From: Corynebacterium crudilactis
GTDB taxonomy: Bacteria > Actinomycetota > Actinomycetes > Mycobacteriales > Mycobacteriaceae
Length of the DNA: 64,000 bases
Direction of reading: 5' to 3'
Assembly: GCF_001643015.1 (NCBI RefSeq)
Contig: NZ_CP015622.1
Location: 1,501,358-1,565,357 of the forward strand
Under the pieces are notes generated by a model. That model ran no database searches. It was given only the letters and a program-made list of their open reading frames with translations, and was not told where the DNA came from. Positions 16,631 through 25,460 of this stretch are shown one piece after another. The position numbers and the translations under genes are program-made. Positions within the stretch are counted from its first letter, which is position 1, and every line of letters starts with the position of its first letter.

Positions 16631-16684
16631 AAAACTCCCCACGCCAAAGTTCATAAATGAAGATGAACTGGACACGGGGAGAGA
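16631..16684 (-). terminator. Terminator of the YceI operon
   Basis: Arms CTCCCC/GGGGAG (16635-16640 and 16676-16681) and the inner AGTTCA/TGAACT (16648-16653 and 16664-16669) form a long hairpin followed on minus by GTTTTCATTT. It lies just past the 63-residue gene. Confidence 0.75.
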
Positions 16685-16699
16685 AAAACTCGGCGTAAT

Positions 16700-16891
16700 T
16701 TATGTGTTGCGTTGTTTTTCAACCTCATCGCGGGTTTTATACGCAGTCCATAATTGCCAAGCACTCACAGCGATGAGTAGCACACCGATGAGTCCGAAAA
16801 TCCATTGTGATTCCCATAGGACAAATCCTGTGAAGCCAAGCAGAATAATAAGCCTGAACCAAAGAGCCGGAATCATCCGTGATGCCATCAT
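16700..16891 (-). CDS. small two-helix membrane protein
   Basis: A 63-residue protein made almost entirely of two hydrophobic helices (LWFRLIILLGFTGFVLWES and IFGLIGVLLIAVSAWQLW) with a charged tail, KTRDEVEKQRN. I recognise no family. It starts two bases after the YceI gene's stop, with GGAG in the preceding coding end, so it is almost surely co-translated with it; a role in the same envelope process is inferred. Confidence 0.75.
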   Translation of the reverse strand: MMASRMIPALWFRLIILLGFTGFVLWESQWIFGLIGVLLIAVSAWQLWTAYKTRDEVEKQRNT

Positions 16892-16893
16892 GG

Positions 16894-17649
16894 TTATTTC
16901 TCCATCACGATGCGAACGTTAATTTCGCCGGTTTCGTTGATCTTCGCTGCAACAAATTCTGGGGTTTCTACACCAAAATCTAGACGGTTGATCTCGATAT
17001 CAGAAGCAATGATTACTTGGTTTCCAGTGCGCAGCACGTCGAAGGTAGGCTCCACTGCTTTGGACTTACCGTGAATAGTCAGTTCACCAGGGATAACAAC
17101 CTGGGCGATTGTTCCGGTATCCGGAAGTGCGGAAAGATCCACAGCATCGGTGACCTCAAAGGTAGCTTCTGGGTACTGATCGGTGTGGAAAAGCTTCATG
17201 CGTACATTGATATCGCGTTTTTCCTGATCAGTGGAAATATGGGTCATATCCACAGTCATTAAACCTGAGGTCAATGTATTGTCCTCGATGATCACTTCAC
17301 CAGAGACATCAATGGTGGATCCTGAGGTAATTTTTTCTTCACCAGGAAGAATTTCCGCAAAGGTAAAACCTGCTGAGGTGGTGTTAGGGATGTTTCCATG
17401 CACGACATTCCAGGTGCCATTGACATCAGTAGATGCAGGTGCTGCACCATCGGCGTGAATACCTTCAGTTTTTACACCTGGACCCATGACTAACTGGTAG
17501 AGCGTGGGGCCGACCGCGACCGAAGCTAATCCTACGATGAGGATGACAAAGACAACGATAATTAATGTACGGAATTTAATCAGTGGGCTCTCTGTGCGGC
17601 GCTCGGCGCCGGCGGGTTTCTTAGAACCGTTACCCTGCATGTTGCTCAT
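16894..17649 (-). CDS. membrane-anchored YceI-domain protein
   Basis: A 251-residue protein: a short basic cytoplasmic start, one membrane helix (FRTLIIVVFVILIVGLASVAVG, about 26-47), then an extracytoplasmic YceI-like lipocalin-type domain (about 75-250). Typical YceI segments are GTWNVVHG, GLMTVDMTHISTDQEKRD, KLFHTDQYPEATFEVT and GELTIHGKSK. YceI proteins bind isoprenoid lipids or related molecules (known for the family); the ligand here is unknown. Its ATG shares bases with the upstream gene's stop (TAATG), showing translational coupling. Confidence 0.88.
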   Translation of the reverse strand: MSNMQGNGSKKPAGAERRTESPLIKFRTLIIVVFVILIVGLASVAVGPTLYQLVMGPGVKTEGIHADGAAPASTDVNGTWNVVHGNIPNTTSAGFTFAEILPGEEKITSGSTIDVSGEVIIEDNTLTSGLMTVDMTHISTDQEKRDINVRMKLFHTDQYPEATFEVTDAVDLSALPDTGTIAQVVIPGELTIHGKSKAVEPTFDVLRTGNQVIIASDIEINRLDFGVETPEFVAAKINETGEINVRIVMEK

Positions 17650-17987
17650 TACCTCAACTTCTCAATATTTCGAGCTAATTCCACCATCTCCTGGCACAGT
17701 TTCGCGATATCGCGAGCATCTTCCCCATCATTGACAGCTGTGGCGATATCTTCGGCGGCGCACCGGAGTTCAAAGAGAGAATCTTTGAGTTCACTCGCCC
17801 GATCAGGCGACATAATCACTGCTTCTGCGGGAATACTTGTGCCGGAGACATTGTTGCGTTGTTCGTAGGCTCGTTGCCTACATGCTTGGCTGCAGTATTT
17901 CCTGGGACGTCCTCTACCAGTAGATGCGACGTCTTTGCCGCACCAGGAACACGTCGGTGTTTGCTGGTTTGGATTCAATTTCTGCAC
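17649..17987 (-). CDS. small zinc-finger-like protein
   Basis: A 112-residue protein with an N-terminal Cys-rich motif: CSWCGKDVASTGRGRPRKYC then SQACRQRAY, a CxxC...CxxxC metal site typical of a small actinobacterial family. The C-terminal half is acidic and helical (SELKDSLFELRCAAEDIATAV, ARDIAKLCQEMVEL), likely a dimer or partner interface. GTG 17987 is chosen because AAGG lies seven bases upstream; the frame is open to 18059. It heads a three-gene operon with the YceI protein and the small membrane protein. A regulatory or nucleic-acid-binding role is inferred from the finger only. Confidence 0.75.
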   Translation of the reverse strand: MQKLNPNQQTPTCSWCGKDVASTGRGRPRKYCSQACRQRAYEQRNNVSGTSIPAEAVIMSPDRASELKDSLFELRCAAEDIATAVNDGEDARDIAKLCQEMVELARNIEKLR

Positions 17988-18178
17988 CCCCAACACCTTA
18001 GTCGATTGTCTCCCATACAACGATTCGGGGCTTTTCGCTATACTGATAGGTCTGATCACATTTCAAGGACATGGCAGCGTGTCGTTTTATTTATACCCAA
18101 CCGGGTAAACTGTGTGAGACGAATTCTTTTGCGGCTACTTGAAGGCCGCATCCTAGAGGGCAAAGGACTGATACCTAG

Positions 18179-18571
18179 ATGGCAGATCGCGTTCTTCGTG
18201 GCAGCCGCATGGGCGCCGTGAGCTACGAAACTGACAGGGACCATGATCTGGCTCCTCGCCAGCTCGTGAAGTATAAGACCGAAGACGGAGACATCTACGA
18301 GGTCCCCTTCGCTGATGATGCAGAAATTCCTGAAGAGTGGATGTGCAAGAACGGTAAGCTCGGTACCCTCATGGAAGGTGAGGGTGTTGAGTCTAAGCCG
18401 GTTAAGCCGCCACGTACTCACTGGGATATGTTGTGCGAGCGTCGCACAATCGAAGAACTTGATGTGCTGTTGGAAGAGCGCGTTGAGGCCCTTCGTAAGC
18501 GTCGTCGTAATGCAGCAAAACTGTTGAAGGCTCAGCAGGAAGCTGAAGAAGCGGAAAAGGCAGAGGCTTAA
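18179..18571 (+). CDS. rbpA: RNA polymerase-binding protein RbpA
   Basis: RbpA is an actinobacterial general transcription factor that binds RNA polymerase and group I/II sigma factors and stabilises open complexes. The 130-residue protein starts MADRVLRGSRMGAVSYETDR, the conserved N-tail and R-rich region, then a Zn-ribbon-like core domain (VKYKTEDGDIYEVPFADDA, EEWMCKNG) and the C-terminal sigma-interaction domain KPPRTHWDMLCERRTIEEL. The far C-terminus is a basic/acidic coiled coil (RVEALRKRRRNAAKLLKA then a Glu/Ala tail). It is monocistronic, divergent from the zinc-finger operon. Confidence 0.96.
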   Translation: MADRVLRGSRMGAVSYETDRDHDLAPRQLVKYKTEDGDIYEVPFADDAEIPEEWMCKNGKLGTLMEGEGVESKPVKPPRTHWDMLCERRTIEELDVLLEERVEALRKRRRNAAKLLKAQQEAEEAEKAEA

Positions 18572-18590
18572 AAGTCTTTGGTTAAGATTT

Positions 18591-18631
18591 AAAAAAACTC
18601 GGTGTGAATATGATTCACACCGAGTTTTTTT
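18591..18631. terminator. Bidirectional terminator rbpA / ppm1
   Basis: Perfect arms AAAACTCGGTGTGAAT and ATTCACACCGAGTTTT around a three-base loop have A/T tracts on both sides, serving both convergent genes. Confidence 0.92.
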
Positions 18632-18632
18632 A

Positions 18633-19448
18633 TTATGCAAGCCAGCTGTTGTTCTTCTTGAAGTGTTTCCACTCGTAGTTCATCAGACCAAGCATCTCTT
18701 TGGTGAGTTCCTTGGCTTGTCCACCACGGTGCTTTGCGCCCCACTTAGTTACTTCAAGTAGGGAGTCTTTGACAAAGCTGCCATCAAGCTTAGATTCGCC
18801 GATTTCGCGTTCGGTGAATGTGATAGGAACTTCGCGAACATCAAAGCCAAGCTCGACGGAGCGGTAAGCGATTTCCACCTGGAAGATGTAACCAGCGTTG
18901 GAAAGGTCCTCGAGAGGAAGAGCTTCCAGCACCTCACGTCGAAAAGCGCGGTACCCTGCGGTCATGTCGGTGAGGCCGGCGCCGAGCGCCACGTTGATGT
19001 AGACGTTGCCGCCCTTGGACAAGAGCCAGCGGTTCTTAGGCCAGTTAACCACCTTGCCACCTGGGATGTAGCGGGATCCGATGACCAGATCCGCGCCGTT
19101 GGCAATTTCAGCGAGCAGCAAGTGCAGCTGCTCTGGTGCGTGGGAGCCATCAGCGTCCATCTCGCAGAGTACCTGGTACTCGCGCTCTAAGCCCCACTGG
19201 AAGCCAGCCATGTACGCTGCGCACAGGCCGCCCTTGCCTTCGCGGTGTAGGACAAAGATGTGGTCATCGTTAGCTGCAAGCTCATCAGCGCGATCACCGG
19301 TGCCATCAGGGCTGTTGTCATCCACGACAAGAATATGAACCTCAGGAGTTGCTGTGCGCACACGTTCAACGATAAGTGGAAGGTTTTCCAGCTCGTTATA
19401 CGTTGGAATGATCACCAGCGTCGTAGCATCTACTGCCTCACTGCTCAT
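18633..19448 (-). CDS. ppm1: polyprenol monophosphomannose synthase
   Basis: Ppm1 transfers mannose from GDP-mannose to polyprenyl phosphate on the cytoplasmic face, making the donor for lipomannan, lipoarabinomannan and protein mannosylation. The 271-residue GT2 enzyme shows IIPTYNELENLP, LVVDDNSPDGTGD, the catalytic CEMDADGSHAPEQL, DLVIGSRYIPGG and the late TFTEREIGESKL. GAGGAGG precedes ATG 19448, and a small hairpin with 7-bp arms (19464-19479) lies just upstream. It follows lnt by 42 bases; in mycobacteria these two activities are one fused protein, whereas here they are separate, as in C. glutamicum. Confidence 0.94.
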   Translation of the reverse strand: MSSEAVDATTLVIIPTYNELENLPLIVERVRTATPEVHILVVDDNSPDGTGDRADELAANDDHIFVLHREGKGGLCAAYMAGFQWGLEREYQVLCEMDADGSHAPEQLHLLLAEIANGADLVIGSRYIPGGKVVNWPKNRWLLSKGGNVYINVALGAGLTDMTAGYRAFRREVLEALPLEDLSNAGYIFQVEIAYRSVELGFDVREVPITFTEREIGESKLDGSFVKDSLLEVTKWGAKHRGGQAKELTKEMLGLMNYEWKHFKKNNSWLA

Positions 19449-19490
19449 TTGTGTTGACCTCCTCGTCCCTGAAGGGACGTTAATTAAAAG

Positions 19491-21104
19491 CTATTTCGCT
19501 TTTCGACGATTTGTGGCTGGTTTTTTCGAAGATGCCTGTTTGGCACCTTTTACAGACTTTGAATGGTTATTCATCCGAACGGCAAATAATCCAGCTAGGC
19601 TTCCAATGATAACCAACAGCAATTCAACATAGAAACCCACGGTTGCTGCAAGTGTAACTGTTTGCTTCAACGGGATGGTTTCTGTCAAGGTTGCAGCTTC
19701 AAAAATTCGAGTATTTTGAGAAACACTTCCATCCGGGTTCACAATGGCTGAAACACCCGATGTAGCTGCAACAACCACTGCCCTATCAAATTCGATGGCA
19801 CGCATTCGACTCATCGCTAATTGTTGATAGGTCATATCGGTAAAGCCAAAGGTGGCGTTGTTTGTGGGAGTGGTTAAAAATTCAGCCCCGTTAGCAATGG
19901 CATCGCGTCCGGCACGGTCAAAAATGACTTCATAACACGTCATAATTCCCACGACTACCCCGCGGCCCAAATTGGCGACGTTCATGGTGACTACTCCGCT
20001 ACCATCTCCCGGCTGGAAGTTTCCTGCTGCATCTACATAAGGGGAGAAAATACGTAGAAACTCCCGAAACGGCATATATTCACCAAACGGCTGCAAAAAC
20101 TTTTTATAGTGATAATCAGTGGCGCCTTCATGAGGATCAAACACCTGCATGGTGTTTCTCGGACCAACCTCATCAAGCGTGATCGTGCCCACCAAGATTG
20201 GTGCCTGGGCATGATCAACAGCATTGTTGATAATCGTTTGCGCCTGAGCATCAGTAAAAGGATTCACATCAGAAGAATTCTCTGGCCAAATAACCAAATC
20301 CACCTGATGATCTAGGTTGAGTGTTTCTCGCGCATGGTTTGCCAAAACAGCTCGGCGTTGCGCATTAAAATCCAACCCCATACGTGGCACATTGCCCTGG
20401 ATTGCTGCGACTTCAATGCTGTCAGTTCTCGTTCCTGGACGATCTACATACAACGATGAAGCCACCCCAATGATGATAACGCTGGCAGTGACTGCTGCAC
20501 CCACCAAGCGTTTTTTGGAGATAAACATCAAAGCGACACCAACTGCGGCAAGAACCGTGGCAAAAGTGACAAATGCAGCGCCACCTAGCGCCACTAGGTT
20601 AGCCAACGGACCATTAATTTGTCCCCACGCCAGACGCACCCACGCAAAACCACCAAAGGGCCAGGAACTACGCAAGTACTCAACCGCAACATACATCGCC
20701 GGAAACAAGAAGACTTTCCAATCTTTCCACCGGCTAATAGCCACGCCGAACGCTCCAAGAGCAATCGAATACAGAGCTTGCACAACCGCAAGCGCAATAT
20801 ACGGTAAGTTGCCCACGAACTCACCGATCCATGGCAACAACAACAGATATGCCACTAAACCATGAACAAAACCCAACAACATACCTTGTTTGATGGTTGG
20901 ACCTGTAGAAAGGCGTTGTAAAAAGGGTGCGGTCTCGCCTTTCTTCATGCGCTTTTTTGGTGCTCCAACTTGCCATGGAGCAAGCGAAGCAAAAAATAAG
21001 GCGATACCGATAATTCCGGCGATGAACCAACCAGTGGGCTCATAGGAGGCAAAGGTAAAAAGCCCACCCAAAACAGCAAGGGCGAGCCGGAAAGATAAAA
21101 TCAC
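19491..21104 (-). CDS. lnt: apolipoprotein N-acyltransferase
   Basis: Lnt adds the third acyl chain to the N-terminal cysteine of lipoproteins. The 537-residue protein has an N-terminal multi-helix region (~1-210) and a nitrilase-like periplasmic domain with the catalytic residues in context: Glu in LVIWPENSSDVNP, Lys in YKKFLQPFGEYMPF and Cys in GIMTCYEVIFD. A last helix near 490 and a basic tail (KQASSKKPATNRRKAK) follow. GTG 21104 abuts the fxsA stop, so the three genes fxsA-lnt-ppm1 look like one operon. In corynebacteria this protein (Ppm2) also associates with Ppm1 (established). Confidence 0.94.
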   Translation of the reverse strand: MILSFRLALAVLGGLFTFASYEPTGWFIAGIIGIALFFASLAPWQVGAPKKRMKKGETAPFLQRLSTGPTIKQGMLLGFVHGLVAYLLLLPWIGEFVGNLPYIALAVVQALYSIALGAFGVAISRWKDWKVFLFPAMYVAVEYLRSSWPFGGFAWVRLAWGQINGPLANLVALGGAAFVTFATVLAAVGVALMFISKKRLVGAAVTASVIIIGVASSLYVDRPGTRTDSIEVAAIQGNVPRMGLDFNAQRRAVLANHARETLNLDHQVDLVIWPENSSDVNPFTDAQAQTIINNAVDHAQAPILVGTITLDEVGPRNTMQVFDPHEGATDYHYKKFLQPFGEYMPFREFLRIFSPYVDAAGNFQPGDGSGVVTMNVANLGRGVVVGIMTCYEVIFDRAGRDAIANGAEFLTTPTNNATFGFTDMTYQQLAMSRMRAIEFDRAVVVAATSGVSAIVNPDGSVSQNTRIFEAATLTETIPLKQTVTLAATVGFYVELLLVIIGSLAGLFAVRMNNHSKSVKGAKQASSKKPATNRRKAK

Positions 21105-21749
21105 TTATTTTTCACCATCGGATTCATCATCTTCAGGCTTGTTCTTAGGCTGATTATTGGGCCTATTGAAATCTTCTGGTTTTAGGTCTGAAGTCCAGGT
21201 TTGGATCTCTTCTTCATCAAGCACAATTGGATCAGCTGCTGGTTGGGCCTCAGGATTAAACGCTGCTCCAAAGTTTCCATACGAAGCTTGGGTTCGATAT
21301 CCATTGACTGCTTCAAAGCCTCGCACACCCATGTTTTCAATGGCGCCACGCAAACGCTTGGCCAACATTTTGCGGAAGAGCGCTCGGGTAGGTGAAAAAA
21401 TAAACAGCAGGCCAACGATAGAAGACACAAAACCAGGCATGGCCACCAAAATGGCACCAGCTGCGGTAAGACCAATATTGCCGGCGATTGCCCCAGCACT
21501 TCCCTGTCCGGAAGCCTGATGAATGGCGGCACTTCTACTAATACGACGAAGTTCTACACCGGCAAGGAGAAGTCCACCGATGAAGAATAAAGCGAGGAGA
21601 CCCAAAGCCCAGCCGAAGCCGAGCCACATAACGACACCGATAAAGGCGAGGATCTCAATGATGAAATATGGAATTGCTATTGCTGCAGGCACATGCCCCA
21701 CCATACCTTTTGCCGTTGCTTGAATGGGAACTATCTCCACCTCTGACAT
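21105..21749 (-). CDS. fxsA: FxsA-family membrane protein
   Basis: FxsA-domain protein with helices AIPYFIIEILAFIGVVMWLGFGWALGLLALFFIGGLLLAG and, further on, AGAILVAMPGFVSSIVGLLFIFSPTRALFR (listed as positions ~20-130 of the product). The family inner-membrane protein FxsA in E. coli alleviates F-exclusion of phage T7; its role here is unknown. A long charged C-tail ends DDESDGEK. The frame is open to 22037, but the upstream part is the repeat region and is not protein-like. ATG 21749 lacks a clear Shine-Dalgarno; GTG 21701 with AAAAGG four bases ahead is an alternative. Confidence 0.8.
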   Translation of the reverse strand: MSEVEIVPIQATAKGMVGHVPAAIAIPYFIIEILAFIGVVMWLGFGWALGLLALFFIGGLLLAGVELRRISRSAAIHQASGQGSAGAIAGNIGLTAAGAILVAMPGFVSSIVGLLFIFSPTRALFRKMLAKRLRGAIENMGVRGFEAVNGYRTQASYGNFGAAFNPEAQPAADPIVLDEEEIQTWTSDLKPEDFNRPNNQPKNKPEDDESDGEK

Positions 21750-21816
21750 AGAAAAGGGAATTTTCGTCTGATGGATCAACTCATAATCTGGGACAGGTGC
21801 TGAGATGTCCTTGTGA

Positions 21817-21943
21817 TGCAAATCCTCGTTCCATATGCCTGGTGAGTTCAGATTCGGAACGAAGATTTGCAGCGTACCCTCGGCAGGATGCAAATCCTCG
21901 TTCCACTTTAACGGTTCAGAGGCATCTGGAACGGATCCTTGCA
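21817..21943. repeat. Two tandem hairpins with 72-bp period
   Basis: TGCAAATCCTCGTTCC at 21817-21832 and 21889-21904 are identical and exactly 72 bases apart. Each is followed by its inverse: GGAACGAAGATTTGCA (21856-21871) and GGAACGGATCCTTGCA (21928-21943), also 72 apart. Each unit is a 55-base hairpin with a 23-base loop. The element lies in the 327-base gap between the lipase gene and fxsA, on no coding sequence I trust. It resembles a BIME/REP-like repeat. Confidence 0.85.
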
Positions 21944-22076
21944 AAGGGAATCCACAGTTAAGGAAAACTGCGATTACATGCGAAAACCATGATCCTTTGT
22001 ATGGGCTTCTGAGCCCCTTAGAGTCTTGTATCCACACTAATAGTCACTGGAGTAATCTGACCTCTTAAATCACCTA

Positions 22077-23384
22077 TCAGACAAGATGATCCATCAACCA
22101 GCCGGAGTACTTTTCCAGGTTTTTAAAATAGGGCCCAAAATGATTCAGTCCGGTACGCCCTGGCACTCGGGGAACCTGCGATTCATGCCACGTTAACGAT
22201 GCTCCCTTAGCACTCCATTGATCGCGCAGCTCACGAATAGGTTCAATGGGTAAGACATCATCATTGCGGGATCCCCACAGCAGCACTGGGATTGTTGGCG
22301 CGATTTGGCCAAGTTTCTGTTTCTCAAATTCTGCAACAACTCGTGGGAGATCATCAAGGATGTCAGCGAGCGGCTCTCCCCGATTAGTCCACGTACTGGT
22401 TGTGCTGTATCTGCTTCGAAGGAGGGAACCACCCGCACAGGTGGTGATATTGCTGAGTACATCGCTTTTTCCACGGGAGTTGAGCACGGGCATGATTTCA
22501 TTGAAGAGCTCAGGAGCACTGGCTCCCAAGCCTGCGATGGCATAGGCAATCACCCCGGTGAGCAATCCCCCATCAACGGTTTTTAGAACACTGAACAGAT
22601 CTACCGGCGGAGCTCCCACAACAGCGGCCCGTGGATGCAGTTCAGGGGCGTAATCGTGGAGTTGCGCGGCCCAGCCAGTTGCGCCACCGCCTTGGGAAAA
22701 GCCCCATAAACCTAGCGGTGCCTCCGGTGACAGGCCTAAGTGCCAGCTGGCGAGGACGGCGTCGAAAAGCGATTTAGCTGCGGCAATGGAATCGCAATAA
22801 TATTGGATTCCGGCACTTGGGTCGCGGGGATAATCAATGAACACCACATCCATGCCGTGTGCCAAAAACCAGAGGATGACGGGCAGTTCATAGGCCACGA
22901 TCGCATCGAAAGGCCTGCGGTAGAAAAAGTTGAGGCCGATTGCGCAGGTATGTGAAGGGTCGCAGTGTTGCGCAACACCTTGGGTGGATGGTGCCATCGC
23001 AATGACGGGGCGTGGTCCGCGAGTCCAGGGTTGGGCAGAAAATAGGACGGCGCCGGTCGCGGTGATAGCTCGGCCTTGAGAATCGCCAGTGATGTATTCA
23101 AAACGGTAGGAACTCGCAGGGTTGGGTTCACCCCGAGCTCCCAAAACTTTCAAGGACGCAGCGTTTACTAAAGTGCCGTGCGCTAAATCGGGTGTCCGTA
23201 TTACCGCACCAAAATCTGGCACGTTCTCAAAACCAGCTGTCCGTCCCGGACGAGGTGATATTCCCAGCACGCGCCGGGTTACTGCAGCTCCGCCTTGGTG
23301 GAGTAATGGTGACAGGGTTCTCCACGTTGCGTGCATATTTCCGGATCGAATGACCACAGTGTCATCGAGGAGTTCATAGCCCAT
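22077..23384 (-). CDS. secretory-lipase-family alpha/beta hydrolase
   Basis: The 435-residue protein matches the LIP-type esterase/lipase family. The nucleophile elbow is LGLWGFSQGGGATGWAAQLH (Ser near 215), the acid region LLWGSRNDDVLPIEPIREL, and the late His lies in RTGLNHFGPYF. VFIDYPRDPSAG and YCDSIAAAKSLFDAV are also family-like. Unlike characterised members, no signal peptide is visible: it starts MGYELLDDTVVIRSG, so it may act in the cytoplasm, or the real start differs. Substrate is unknown. Divergent from the CobG-like gene. Confidence 0.8.
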   Translation of the reverse strand: MGYELLDDTVVIRSGNMHATWRTLSPLLHQGGAAVTRRVLGISPRPGRTAGFENVPDFGAVIRTPDLAHGTLVNAASLKVLGARGEPNPASSYRFEYITGDSQGRAITATGAVLFSAQPWTRGPRPVIAMAPSTQGVAQHCDPSHTCAIGLNFFYRRPFDAIVAYELPVILWFLAHGMDVVFIDYPRDPSAGIQYYCDSIAAAKSLFDAVLASWHLGLSPEAPLGLWGFSQGGGATGWAAQLHDYAPELHPRAAVVGAPPVDLFSVLKTVDGGLLTGVIAYAIAGLGASAPELFNEIMPVLNSRGKSDVLSNITTCAGGSLLRSRYSTTSTWTNRGEPLADILDDLPRVVAEFEKQKLGQIAPTIPVLLWGSRNDDVLPIEPIRELRDQWSAKGASLTWHESQVPRVPGRTGLNHFGPYFKNLEKYSGWLMDHLV

Positions 23385-23422
23385 AACCGCCAGGATAGTG
23401 GGAAGCGTTTAGAATTACGCCC

Positions 23423-24202
23423 ATGGTAAGCAACTTGGTTTTTCAATCCGTATCCGTTGACGCTGATGTTTCTGTGGGCACGATTCACTTCCCTGCTGGG
23501 CATATTCGTGCATCCGAATGGGAAAATTTAGCGGATTGCGCAGAACATGAGGGCGATGGCGCGATTTATCTAACGTCGCTGGCGCAGTGCCACATACGCG
23601 GTATCAGCGCGGCCACGGAAGTTCAGCCTTCCGCGACAGTGGTTGCCACACCTGGGCATTTTGTTGAGCTTGCCACTAAGCTTGCCGGCGCAGTGCGCCG
23701 CGAAATCACCATCGGGTTGGACGCTGGTGACGGCGCTATTTTAAGCCAGCGCTTCGACCTGGCTTTTTTGCTTGTCGACGCCTCCTTCCATCTCCACATC
23801 AACGGCCTTCCTACTCATCACGCCGTTGCCCCAGATAGCGTGGTCACGGTTGCTCAAGAGCTTTCACAGGCGACAGAGCTATCAATGCAGCCAGTTGCTG
23901 CGTTGTGTACTCCAGTTGCACCTGTAGCTATTTCTACTCTCGAGAAAAACCCCGCACCGATTGGTTGGTTGGAACATGATGGTGTGGTGTCTTTAGGTGC
24001 TGGTATTCCAAGCGGTCGAGTGGAAGCTCGTTTAGCGCGTTTTATTGCTGCTATCGAGGCCGATACTACGATTACCCCATGGAATTCGCTGATCATTCAT
24101 GATTTACACGAAGGCGTTGCGGAACAAGTGGTGAAGGTTCTCGCTCCCATGGGGTTAGTTTTTGATGCTAATTCACCGCTTCTGGAGACACCGGCTTTGT
24201 AA
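23423..24202 (+). CDS. CobG-like (precorrin-3B synthase-related) protein, apparently degenerate
   Basis: A 259-residue protein related to the nitrite/sulfite-reductase-like CobG family. SVGTIHFPAGHIRASEWENL then GDGAIYLTSLAQCHIRGI matches the N-terminal ferredoxin-like domain, and the second half repeats a similar pattern (GWLEHDGVVSLGAGIPSGRV, WNSLIIHDL). The four cysteines expected for the 4Fe-4S/siroheme centre are not present as a cluster, and full CobG is longer. Catalytic oxygen chemistry is therefore unlikely. Its end overlaps the convergent cobL by 35 bases. Likely a relic of cobalamin synthesis. Confidence 0.7.
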   Translation: MVSNLVFQSVSVDADVSVGTIHFPAGHIRASEWENLADCAEHEGDGAIYLTSLAQCHIRGISAATEVQPSATVVATPGHFVELATKLAGAVRREITIGLDAGDGAILSQRFDLAFLLVDASFHLHINGLPTHHAVAPDSVVTVAQELSQATELSMQPVAALCTPVAPVAISTLEKNPAPIGWLEHDGVVSLGAGIPSGRVEARLARFIAAIEADTTITPWNSLIIHDLHEGVAEQVVKVLAPMGLVFDANSPLLETPAL

Positions 24203-25460
24203 CCCGCCATTGATGCACATCGGTATTATCAATGCGGATATGTTTAATCACTCCACCGTATTGCTGGTGCAGTGCATGCACGATATTGATGGTTTCTTGG
24301 GTTGATGCTTGCGCAATAAGTTTTCCACCGGGGCGCAGCATCATCCATGCCGTTTCAGGAACCAGATCAATGGCTAGTCCCCTATTCATAAAGATCGCAT
24401 GAGGGCTTGCTGATTCAGGGCCTTGCACATAACGGATATCTTTAAGTGCTTTCGGTGATAATTCATCTTTGACACTTAATGTGGAGACCCCGCTTCTGCG
24501 GGCATTGCGCACACTTAATTCACGGTGCGAAGCGAAGCTAATGGCCTGAGCCTTATGGCCAGCGGCGCGTAGCCAATCACAAGCAACAGCTGCTCCGCTA
24601 TCGCCAAACGTCCACAGCGTTTGCCCCTGAGTAGGCTCTAAGGCTGTCACTGTTAAGGCACGAAGATCCGCATCGAGCACATCGCCTTCGAAGGGTGCAC
24701 GTGGAATAGCTGGCCTAGCTCCAACCGCAATCACGTTAAGAACAGACACAGCTACCGGTGGGTGAACCGCAGTGCCGTAAGCAATCTCCTCATCGCTACT
24801 GCCCAAATCACTTAAGACAGTAAGTGGAGTCTCCCCCAGCCCGAGTTCCTTTAACAACGTAGCTACTTGTGCCGTGCTGAATTCATCTTTGCCCAATACT
24901 AAAAACTGCGCACCAGATTCAATAATCGGAATAAGTGCTTCGATAGGCTCATGACCTAAAGAAATAACTCGCGTGCGGTTGAGTGTCCAGCCCAAGCGTG
25001 CACACGCTAAAGATGCTGAGGAAGCAGCCGGAATAATGGTGAGGCGATCCATGCCCAGTACGCGCACCATAGCTGTACCAACACCATAAAACAGCGGATC
25101 ACCTGAAGCTAAAACCGCCACATGCTGGCCGAGGAAATCCTTAAACAGCGCTTCCAAATCAGGCTGTTTGGTATTGCCTGGCCACGGGCGACGCTCTGCA
25201 CGAATAGAATCTGGCACGAGATTGAGCTGGCGCCAAGATCCGATAACCACCGAGGCACGTTGCAATGCTTGTTGCGCTTTGAGGCTCAATCCTTCAAAAC
25301 CATCAGTTCCAATACCAATGAGTGTGATGGATTCTGCAGGCTCTCGTGGCGCTGTCGCTTGAGCAGGATCTTGGGAGTCCCCGACTACAGCAAAATGAGT
25401 GCGCTCATGTCCGCGGTCTGCGCTGGTAGCTGAGTGTGGTGCTGGCATCGGTTGGCTCAT
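24168..25460 (-). CDS. cobL: precorrin-6Y C5,15-methyltransferase (decarboxylating)
   Basis: CobL methylates C5 and C15 of precorrin-6B and decarboxylates it. The ~430-residue protein has a leader, then the CobE/CbiE-like methyltransferase half (ITLIGIGTDGFEGLSLKA, VAVLASGDPLFYGVG, ARLGW) to ~240 and the CbiT-like decarboxylase half (WTFGDSGAAVACDWLRAAG, PGGKLIAQASTQ) to the end. In the CbiT half the usual SAM glycines are altered (TFGDSGA). ATG 25460 is used; GTG 25466 is an alternative. No other cob genes except the CobG-like relic are nearby, so the pathway looks incomplete. Confidence 0.85.
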   Translation of the reverse strand: MSQPMPAPHSATSADRGHERTHFAVVGDSQDPAQATAPREPAESITLIGIGTDGFEGLSLKAQQALQRASVVIGSWRQLNLVPDSIRAERRPWPGNTKQPDLEALFKDFLGQHVAVLASGDPLFYGVGTAMVRVLGMDRLTIIPAASSASLACARLGWTLNRTRVISLGHEPIEALIPIIESGAQFLVLGKDEFSTAQVATLLKELGLGETPLTVLSDLGSSDEEIAYGTAVHPPVAVSVLNVIAVGARPAIPRAPFEGDVLDADLRALTVTALEPTQGQTLWTFGDSGAAVACDWLRAAGHKAQAISFASHRELSVRNARRSGVSTLSVKDELSPKALKDIRYVQGPESASPHAIFMNRGLAIDLVPETAWMMLRPGGKLIAQASTQETINIVHALHQQYGGVIKHIRIDNTDVHQWRVTKPVSPEAVN

